Source: Fonsecaea monophora
Lineage: Eukaryota > Ascomycota > Eurotiomycetes > Chaetothyriales > Herpotrichiellaceae
Assembly: GCF_001642475.1 (NCBI RefSeq)
Contig: NW_019173934.1
Location: 1 to 64,000 of the forward strand
Length of the DNA stretch: 64,000 nucleotides
Reading direction: 5' to 3'
The number at the start of each line of letters is the position of its first letter. Position 1 is the first letter of the stretch. Below the pieces are notes generated by a model. That model saw nothing but the letters and a program-made list of their open reading frames with translations. It made no database searches and was not told the origin of the DNA. Below, in pieces: positions 57,015 to 64,000 of this stretch. A program made the translations under genes and the position numbers.

Positions 57015-57734
57015 TGTGTGTGTGTCTAGCGAGTATGTACCCACGTCCAGAGTGGCTGCTGATCTGCGCATGTCGCGAGGGAGAATAGTCCGCACCATCG
57101 AGTTCGAATTGGAATACAACGCGAGCTTCGGCGACGCACCCAGCCCCGTCACCGAGGCCGCCTGGGACGATTTGTTGCCCGTGCAGGGGGGATTCTTTCA
57201 ACATCCCCAGATTGCCCCGTCACGGTCTGATTTTGCGGTATTCCACCAGTTGCATTGCTTGGTACGTTCATGACTTTCTCTCACAAAATGGACAAAAGTA
57301 GAGAGGAGGATCGCACATACATCATACATGTACCGGGTTACCGAGTATGTACTAACATGGAAAACGTTATGTAGAACGGAATCCGACAAGCCTACTGGTT
57401 CACCCACGCCATCGCCACGGGCGCCGCCACCCTCTCCGCATCAGCAGATGGCACCGACGCCGACATGTCCGAGATGATCTCCCCCCGCCACATCAGCCAC
57501 TGCGTCGACCTGCTCCGCCAGGCGCTCATGTGCCAGCCCGACCTGACGGTCGAGGTCAAGGACGAGCGCGGCGGCGTCACGGGGTTCGGCACCGTGCATC
57601 AGTGCAAGGACTGGGCGCAGTTGATGGCCTGGATGGCCGAGTGGGAGAGGTACGGGCAGACCGACGAGGAGGCGTACGAGGCTGGGGAGAGACATCGTCA
57701 TCATCATCATCAAGACCACCTTGGACATATGTAG
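56630..57734 (+). CDS. UstYa-family (DUF3328) oxidase-like protein 3
   Basis: Three exons (56630-56921, 56999-57261, 57375-57734) give 304 residues in phase. One membrane helix lies at about residues 62-84 (LILATLVTASACVLAFYAG). The luminal part contains APSPVTEAAWDDLLP, a version of the family PSPELDEAW block. Then come the two HxxHC motifs, FHQLHCLNGIRQAYW and HISHCVDLLRQALMC, and VHQCKDWAQLMAWMAEW. The intron after HQLHCL is phase 0 as in UstYa 1 and 2, but the second conserved intron is missing. The C-terminus has a His-rich run. Intron 1 ends inside a CA/GA/GT microsatellite (56982-57026). Using the acceptor at 56998 keeps the frame and translates part of the repeat, so this junction is the least certain point. 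Confidence 0.88.
56982..57026. repeat. (CA)n(GA)n(GT)n compound microsatellite at a splice junction
   Basis: Three adjoining dinucleotide runs, AC, then AG, then TG, span about 45 bp at the intron 1 / exon 2 border of UstYa 3. The repeat offers several possible AG acceptors. Confidence 0.9.
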
Positions 57735-58670
57735 CTTGGTGGGGATATAACTCGGTAGGGATATAGGAGATAGTGGCACTACTCCACCACTAGTCCTGGT
57801 GGAGTGGCACCGAATGGCTTAATCCACCCTTCGTCCAAGACGGAGTACTAGAATGACAGAATTAGACGAATGCCCCATCTATCTATGGCGATGACGCTTT
57901 GCCCGGCGGTCCAAATATATGAAAGGGCACCATACAGCTAGCTGGTCTCGCTCGGCACTGAGACTGGATTCTAGATTCCTCTCCGTCGTTGTTGCCGTGG
58001 AATGGTGAAGGAGGACAAAGAACAGCGCTGTGCGGGTTTAGAGCGAGAGATTATACTCTCTTCCCGTCCACTTGTTTGGGCAAGGTGGCGGGCGAATCCA
58101 GACAAGAAGGTCTGGCAAGTACGAACTCTTTGAATGTTTGAAAGAAACTTGTAGCAAAAGCAGAATGTCGCCATGCCTCGAAAGCCATGCCCTTAGATCT
58201 CTGAGCGCAAGGATACAAGCACACCGGCAGTCTACGGTGGAAATGCTACGACAAAGTTCCGCAAAGATATCCATCCCCAGATATACCACACCTCCTCATA
58301 TCGATCCGTGGAAAGACATCTCCAGCAAAGGGACACCTACCACGCTCGAGGATGACTTCCCAAGACTCGGCTCCATCATTAAGCTCCGACACCTCAGTCA
58401 TGGTCAGAAGCCCAGCAAGGTGACTGATCTGTGGATTGACCAGGCGGAAACCTTTGTAGTGGTACACCTCTTGGGCCGTATTGGTAGTTGCTGGCGTGGC
58501 CATATCCTGGCAGCTCCTCGGCTTGGAGTTGATGTTGCTCGGTTGAAAACCTCAGTGTCGAATACTGGCTGGCTGGCTGGCAGGTCTGGGCTGTCGGGTC
58601 GCCGTATAGCTACCGTACCCTGGCTAGCCCGGTCTCCATCTCAATCTTTCATGGCTTGGGGAAATTGAAG
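57735..58670. other. Region between UstYa 3 and the deoxyribosyltransferase-like gene
   Basis: About 0.9 kb without a firm gene. An 85-codon minus-strand frame with a proper ATG (58503-58246) begins MATPATTNTAQEVYHYKGF and is mildly protein-like. It has no family I recognise and may be a short gene or part of a spliced one. Confidence 0.35.
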
Positions 58671-59159
58671 TCAAGAGCCGATGGGTAACTTGTTCATGAT
58701 TGCCTGTTTCAACCCCTCGACAGTGTCGACCATCTCGACCCCGAATCTATTGCACACAATCTGCACATTTCCCCTCTTCCAGTACCCCTCTGGACAGGCG
58801 ACAACAGCCTTGCCGGGAGCACGCGCACAGAGCCCCAACTCGAGCAGACTGACGGGCGCTTGGGTGGCCGGGTGGAAGAAGAAGACGATAATGTCAGCCT
58901 GGTCCTGCTTTTCAAGCTCCCACTCCACCTGCTTGCGATAGGGTGCAAAATCTACATCCTCGCGCCACGAACCGTCCCAGTCGGCGCGATACGGGTTGTA
59001 GATTGTGATGGGTGTGTCGCGGAGGGAGGTGCAGAGGGCCTCGCGCCAGTCGGTCGTGTTGTCGACTTTGCCCGTGGTGCCGGCGAGGAAGACGGATTTG
59101 ACGCCTCGGGGAACCTCGTCTGAAGGCGCGTGGATGATCTGGCTCCGTGCCGGCGCCAT
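58671..59159 (-). CDS. Nucleoside 2-deoxyribosyltransferase-like protein
   Basis: A single-exon frame of 162 residues from the ATG at 59159 (MAPARSQIIHAP). The fold signature of the nucleoside 2-deoxyribosyltransferase-like family is visible: VFLAGTTG near the N-terminus, NPYRADWDGSW, YRKQVEWELEKQDQADIIVFFF, then SLLELGL with the conserved Glu and KAVVACPEGYWKRGNV. Enzymes of this family exchange bases between deoxyribosides or hydrolyse the N-glycosidic bond; the fungal and phage versions are often of unknown substrate. Its location between a UstYa gene and the transporter may be incidental. The frame upstream of 59159 opens only with a GTG, so that extension is not used. Confidence 0.85.
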   Translation of the reverse strand: MAPARSQIIHAPSDEVPRGVKSVFLAGTTGKVDNTTDWREALCTSLRDTPITIYNPYRADWDGSWREDVDFAPYRKQVEWELEKQDQADIIVFFFHPATQAPVSLLELGLCARAPGKAVVACPEGYWKRGNVQIVCNRFGVEMVDTVEGLKQAIMNKLPIGS

Positions 59160-59420
59160 CTTCAGGGATGAAGAATGTCTTCCCTGAGTACTATTGGTTG
59201 GAAGGGAGTATTCGCACGGGGGTATGGAAGAGACGGTGGATAACGTGAGCTCGAGACATGGGCTTGAGAGCAGAGTGGCTGCATAAAAGTGGAGGTTGAT
59301 GGAGATGCCTGGAGGCACTAATTATGTACTACCACTCAAACGCTTCCCCGCCTCGGACTATTAACAGAAAGTACGGAAATGAATCACTTTCATTTCAAGT
59401 TCGAGTGAAAGTTCTCTGAT

Positions 59421-60453
59421 TCACCTTGAAGCAAGAAAGTCGAAGAGGCCAAGAATAATCCTCAGCGCCTCCCTTCTATCATCAGGTACTTGAAGGTCAA
59501 AGTTATCCGAGCAAGAGACTTGGAGAGTCCTTTCAGACTGGCCACTGTAAAGATCCTCTAGATACGCAGATGGTATGACTGTCTCTTGAATCTGGAGGAT
59601 ATTGTCACTCAAACGAAGTACAAATGCCTCGTAGCTATGGCGACTTGGATCGAGGGAATGTGCCACACAGCCTTGTACGAGAGCTTGGGCGACCTCGTTG
59701 GCGAGGACTCTTGTCGGACTTTCTGTTGAGCTCACAACCTATATCTACTGTTAATCTCCCTGTCTGCATAAAAGCGTGATTCATACCAAAGAGGTAGCGA
59801 GCGGGCGTCCGGAAGGATCTGAGATGTTTAGACATTTCAGGACTCCGTGATCACCACGAGGTATTTCGAAGGATACTTCCGACTCAAGATTTAGAGCCCT
59901 GCACAGTATGAGCCGTAGTTGATTAAGAGAGAGCGTTTTTATCCTAGCAGCTTCTCTATGGAATTCGCGTTACTCAAGAGAACATCGAGGAAGTCCGAGA
60001 TAGCTCTTGTGTAGGACTGAGAGCTGGAGTTTGGTTTGGTAGCATCGTGTAACCGGAGGAAGAAAGAATGAAATCTATTTTTCCGGTAGAGGGCGCGCCG
60101 GAATGCGAGGTTAAGCAAATCTTCTTTGGTCGGCTGCGCTAACTCGGCAGCAAGCTCTTCAAATTCTATAGATGCGTAAGATTAGGTATAGGGTAAAGAG
60201 AGACGCGAGTAGACCTCCCTTCATTTCCATCTGGAGGTAAGAAATCTCCTATCCTGAGTTTCCTGGCGGGAACGTGGCATCGTTCTACGCGAAGCGTTTG
60301 AAGATGTTCGCGGGTCCAGTACTTGGGAGGTTGAAGGAGAAATGTAGGCAAGAGCATCGGAGGAGCAAGGGGGCCTTCAGAGGTCTTTAAGACAAGAGCA
60401 CAGAGAGCGTCGCTCTGCAATGTTCGCCAATTAGCGATTGCCAACGTTGACAA
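59421..60453 (-). CDS. Putative uncharacterised fungal gene, structure partly unresolved
   Basis: Coding-like segments follow one another on the minus strand. One reads DALCALVLKTSEGPLAPP. The next reads LAAELAQPTKEDLLNLAFRRALY. It joins through a GTAACG..CAG intron (59973-59899) to a segment with FEIPRGDHGVLKCLNISDP, and then through a 48-nt intron (59786-59739) to a final exon ending near FDFLASR (59421). The last two introns keep the frame. The 5' part has no ATG in frame, and the first intron (about 60204-60155) is uncertain, so an upstream exon is missing or the gene is decayed. I do not recognise the family. Confidence 0.4.
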
Positions 60454-60713
60454 AGGCGCAGGGGGGAACCAACTTATGGATGAAAAAGCATTGCAAACAC
60501 TGCAAACATCTCCCTAATGGCGGGCCCAGTGCACAGGCAAGCTTGGGGGACGAGGGGCTTGGGGCCTAACACGACAGGCAGGCACGGAATCCTTTCTCCA
60601 TCACATCAAAGATACTTGACGAAAATGATCAATTTCTCGACGCTATTTCATTCATTTACCCTGTCACAATCACGTTTCTCGATATACCCTCCGAAACTCG
60701 GCTAGAAATGTAA

Positions 60714-62437
60714 CTAGAATTCCCCTAGTCGATATGCCAGCGTCGCAGCAACCATGGCCGGCACGGATGCCGCCCGCAGAGTCCAGACGGCCGGCTCGAC
60801 GCTTCCCATGTCGGTCATGATCCGCATGATCCCACTGCTGGCTAGCGCGGCGACGATCTGTGGTGTGGAGATGGCGAGATTGTGTAGGCCAAGAATGGCG
60901 CCGCGGTGTTTGCGGAGCTCATCGACCTCGTCAGCGTCAGCGTCAGAGTCCACGTCGTAGAGTCTGTAGTCCTTCCTCCTGGGCGAGATTTCTGCACCGA
61001 CAATGGCGTGCGGGATCCACTGCGTCGCCGCCCAGGAGCAACCAACCAGAGACACCAGGACCACGGTGCCTTGCCACGATTTGACCACCAGGGTCAGCAA
61101 CATGCAGGCCGCGAAGAGGACGTGGCTGTAGATCCAGACCGTGTGCATGGAGCACAATGCGGGGTCTGTCGTTGCGATATCTTCCGTGAGTGATGTGGTT
61201 GTACAAGGCTGGCGGACGAGACGGGTCAGGACCGTGGTCGACAGAAACGACACCAACGTCCACATCAAAAGCGCCGTGGAGCCGACTTGAGTCGCTGGGG
61301 ATTTCAGAAGAGTGGCCACGTCGGTCCACCCGTGGAAAGACTGTAGCTGGGAGAGCGCATCTTTCACAAAACAACAGTCAGCATGATCAACCTCTCCAGC
61401 AAAAACTTCTTCACTGGAACATACATCTTGTGTTCACGTAACTGTGGCAGGTTAGTTAGAAACTCGTTGCTACGACAGCTGCTGGGCTCTCACCTGGTCA
61501 TGTAGAATAGAAAAGGAAACCACGCTGTCCAAGAAAAGACCTGTACGGCAAAAACCTGCTTGATCCGCGTCGGGGTACAGTGGTAAGCCTGCTGGATGGA
61601 GCGGAGAACAGACCCAAGTCCAAGCGGCTGTCTATGCTCCGCCAAAGTCGCCTCGAAGTTGGGATTGCATTCCCGCGCCGTGCGCAAGCAAATCGAAACT
61701 GTGGCCGTCAGGCTGAGACAGGCGAGAATACTCAGAGCCTGGAACTGTGTCAGGGACGGCACGCCGAGTACCTGAGGCAGATCAAAACTGCCTGCCCACA
61801 GGCTGAGAATGTTAGACACGGATGTCGAGTAGCTCGCCCACGCGGTGACGCGGCTCTGTTCTTGAGCAACCACGAGATCCGTGAACAACGACCGCAGACC
61901 GAAAGCCAGTGGAGTCATGGAGACATTGAGCAGTATGACCATCAGGACCGCGACTGCCCGCATCAGGCTCGGTGATATCGACTGGAATAGATACTCGACC
62001 CAGGCCAATAACAAGATGCATATCATAGAGCAGACTGCACCAACCAGGACAAATGGCCGGCGCCGGCCCCAGGAGAGTCGGCATCTGTCGCTCATTATGC
62101 CAATTATAGGCTGCAAGAAGCCACAAGCTGGACTTGATGCCCAAACCAGAGCTGTCATGGACCGAGACAATCCTAGGGACATCAAGTATGGCTTTGGGTG
62201 TAGTTAGCAAACATCTCTGATGCGACCACGGCCTGGGCTCGATCACTTACACTGCCGTGCGAGATTATCAAAGCCCAGACAGTTTGAAGCCTGCGACCCA
62301 CCAGTGAGTGAGTTTCCTTGCTGTGGAAGAATCGACTGGGAATCTTACCCTCCAAGTCCGCAAGTCAGGCAAAAGAGTCTGCCATAACTAAGTCGTTGGG
62401 TGACTTGGGATGCCACGTCTTGTTTCCTCGAGTACAT
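60714..62437 (-). CDS. MFS/GPH sucrose-type transporter, with a 17-nt exon
   Basis: A 12-helix secondary transporter resembling fungal and plant sucrose/H+ symporters and S. pombe Sut1. The five-exon minus-strand model (62437-62349, 62290-62251, 62191-61494, 61441-61425, 61360-60714) encodes 496 residues in phase. Family signatures are LSRSMTALVWASSPACGFLQPIIGIMSDR with the following WGRRRPFV loop, and FPFLFYMT before the cytosolic loop. Exon 4 is only 17 nt (61425-61441), bounded by good GT..AG introns of 52 and 64 nt. The ATG at 62437 gives a short N-terminus for this family, so an upstream exon is possible. It is divergent from the repeat-precursor gene and shares its promoter region. Export of the peptide product is possible but unproven; a sugar is the family's usual substrate. 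Confidence 0.88.
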
Positions 62438-62914
62438 TGTCGCTGTAGTGAGCGGTCCTGAGGATGAAGAGGAGATCCAACGGCTCAACTGTTTGGTGAA
62501 CAGTCTTTGTGAAACTGGAGCCTCGATCTCAAGACAATTGGGCTCGTAAGGGCATGTGTAGGTCAAGAGCCCGGGCGGAGGCTGGAACTCCGTAGACCAA
62601 AGCAACCGGGATCGATCCCAAGTGGGCAAGATGGCTGTGCCAACATGGTCTGCCGGGCGTTGTCGGAGGGTGAAGACCCTACCAAGTCATCATAGCTTGA
62701 GCTCCCCATTGAGGCCGTCGACATCCACACTTTTGCTTATTCTTTCAAAGGGTAAAAGCACAGAATACTCGAGTAATGATCCTCTGATGTCGTCGGGATG
62801 TACAGTGTGTGGCTCAATCTGCCCTGAAGCCGTAGGATGTGGACAGGGTTGATGACGGTGACAGTCAGCATGACCTTTTGTCATTCATGCAAAGTAACGC
62901 TGCTGACCCCTGAC

Positions 62915-63004
62915 TGACTCATGACGATTGCCCAGCCTTGCGCGCATGACTCGCCATTAATCCATCACACTCGCCTTAGTCATCACGTCAGTTTTGTTGA
63001 CGTC
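62915..63004. promoter_or_regulatory. Cluster of bZIP-type binding sites
   Basis: TGACTCA, TTAGTCA, TCACGTCA and TGACGTC occur at 62915, 62976, 62983 and 62998. These match the known consensus sites of AP-1/Gcn4, Yap and CREB-type bZIP proteins. Density is higher than expected by eye, but I could not compute it. Confidence 0.5.
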
Positions 63005-63213
63005 GACTTTACCTCCAGCATCATCAGAGTACACAGTAGAGACTTGTCATGGGTGCGGTGCTCCCTTCAGGTAAGCATACTGCCGTCATGGCTGTAGCCA
63101 TTTCCGGCGTGAAGTCAGGACCCCTGATGGTCGCCTCGAGCTGGTCGGGTCACACTCGAATACTCGACGTCACAGAGAGACATGTTGAATCCTCCTTCAA
63201 TCTGGGATAGTTC

Positions 63214-63220
63214 TATAAAA
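63214..63220 (+). promoter_or_regulatory. TATA box of the repeat-precursor gene
   Basis: A perfect TATAAAA heptamer lies 156 bp upstream of the precursor start codon, a plausible distance for a strongly expressed secreted-peptide gene with a leader of about 100 nt. Confidence 0.55.
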
Positions 63221-63375
63221 CATGGACAGTCCTCGAATAGTCTCTCGTTATTCTTGCAGCACGGTACAGCCTTGTGTACAAAGCCTCAGGTTCCCAGTGA
63301 AGTCAACAGTTTTGCCCAGATCCAATCACCGCTCCAACCGGAACGCCTCGCAGCACTTACCATCAATTTGTCAAC

Positions 63376-64000
63376 ATGGTCAAATACGCTCTTTTGCTCT
63401 GCACGGCAGTCGCAGTGACGGCCGTTGCAATCCCAGCGCCCTTGAGGCCCATTGCGGAAGTGGTAGGTATAGACAGACCTGTGCAAATACGGTTGACTAA
63501 CCCAACGAAAGATGAAGAGAGGAGAGGACACTGCTGTTGAGTACTGGGACAAGCGAAGCGAGGATACCGCCGTTGAGTATTGGGATAAGGTGGGTGTTTC
63601 TGGCACAAGAATGTCTCATGGGCTGACACCACAAAGACCAAGAGAGCTGAGGATACCGCGGTCGAGTACTGGGACAAGCGAAGCGAGGACACCGCCGTCG
63701 AGTACTGGTAAGTCAACACCGTCCTGCGAACACAATATGTTCTTTGAAGCATAATATCTTGCTTCGGAACTCGACCTCGAGTCTTACAGAGCTGCTCTAA
63801 CAATGATGACAGGGACAAGGCCAAACGAGGCGAGGACACTGCTGTCGAATACTGTAAGAACCCTTTGGCCCAATCAAAAGTTTCAGAGACACACTTCAGA
63901 ACCTCGAACCTTCAACACGCATGTCTCCGATGCTAATACCATGCTAGGGGACAAGGTCAAGCGCGGTGAGGACACTGCCGTCGAGTACTGGTGAGTCTGT
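63376..64000 (+). CDS. Secreted, Kex2-type repeat precursor of a putative RiPP (partial, runs off the window)
   Basis: The ATG at 63376 opens a signal peptide (MVKYALLLCTAVAVTAVA) with a short leader (IPAPLRPIAEV). Then come six copies of EDTAVEYW. Each copy is preceded by KR plus one small residue (G, S, A, S, G, G) and, in the completed units, followed by DK. Exons are 63376-63462, 63512-63589, 63637-63707, 63813-63853 and 63948-63990, all GT..AG and in phase. A further GTGAGT donor at 63991 shows that the gene continues. This is the architecture of UstA-type dikaritin and other Kex2-processed precursors: signal peptide, repeated identical cores with aromatic residues, and dibasic sites. 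Three UstYa genes nearby support a cyclic or otherwise oxidised peptide product. The lack of Cys argues against an alpha-pheromone of the usual filamentous-ascomycete type. The core is not one I know. Confidence 0.9.

Larger units (their letters stand above)
62438..63375. promoter_or_regulatory. Shared divergent promoter, transporter / repeat-precursor
   Basis: A 938-bp region lies between the divergent start codons. It contains TGACTCA (62915-62921, AP-1/Gcn4 type), TTAGTCA (62976-62982, Yap type), TCACGTCA (62983-62990) and TGACGTC (62998-63004, CRE type). A TATAAAA stands at 63214-63220, about 160 bp upstream of the precursor ATG. The four bZIP-type sites fall within 90 bp, and a bZIP gene lies about 10 kb away. 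Their use is inference. Confidence 0.6.

Noticed and set aside
58072..58668. 198-codon plus-strand frame downstream of UstYa 3
   Set aside because: It opens with TTG rather than ATG and has no family features.
63286..63839. Minus-strand repeat frames with STAVSS units
   Set aside because: These are the reverse complement of the precursor repeats; they open with non-ATG codons and ignore the clear introns of the plus-strand gene.
63376..64000. Reading the repeat gene as an alpha-type mating pheromone precursor
   Set aside because: Signal peptide and KR repeats fit, but filamentous-ascomycete alpha pheromones as I know them carry a W-C...C core. EDTAVEYW has no Cys, and the gene sits with UstYa genes.

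Overview
This window is genomic DNA of a filamentous ascomycete (Pezizomycotina). The genes carry many short spliceosomal introns (about 47-113 nt, GT..AG, often with a CTNAC-like branch site). The families are typically fungal: a HET-domain protein, a pisatin-demethylase-like P450, a LAG1 ceramide synthase, a two-domain chromate transporter and UstYa/DUF3328 proteins. I cannot fix the order; a eurotiomycete or dothideomycete is plausible. No tRNA, rRNA, CRISPR array or transposon was recognised.

Left and middle part (1-41.5 kb), mostly ordinary and partly conserved genes. In order: a microsatellite-rich left edge; the CAND1/TIP120 homologue (-) with one apparent frameshift; a small mitochondrial-type protein (+); ceramide synthase (+); a cytochrome P450 (+); a HET protein (+); a C2H2 zinc-finger protein (+); a gene-poor stretch at 19.4-23.8 kb; a U1A/U2B''-type two-RRM protein (+); V-ATPase subunit D (-) with an 11-nt exon; the splicing factor Syf1 (+); an aldehyde dehydrogenase (-); a heptamer minisatellite; a CHR chromate transporter (-); an uncharacterised nuclear-type protein (-); and CCT1/TCP-1 alpha (-).

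Right part (about 42.4-64 kb, running off the window). This has the make-up of a dikaritin-like RiPP (ribosomally made, post-translationally modified peptide) biosynthetic cluster. It holds three UstYa-family genes (42.5, 48.7 and 56.6 kb). It also holds two members of a second membrane-anchored family (44.5 and 54.7 kb) that carry a CG..GC motif and, like UstYa, two HxxHC motifs. Alongside them are a secreted FAS1 protein, a bZIP regulator with a Yap-like basic region, a nucleoside-deoxyribosyltransferase-like protein and a sucrose-type MFS/GPH transporter. At the right edge is a secreted precursor made of KR-bounded repeats of the same octapeptide, EDTAVEYW. The precursor and transporter share a divergent promoter that contains AP-1, Yap and CRE-like sites.

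Inferred division of labour: the precursor enters the secretory pathway, Kex2-type cleavage at KR releases the repeats, UstYa-type enzymes oxidatively modify or cyclise the Tyr/Trp-containing core, and the transporter exports the product or handles a related substrate. The bZIP protein may control expression. The core EDTAVEYW is not one I know from characterised fungal cyclopeptides. The cluster is cut by the window edge, so further tailoring genes may lie to the right.
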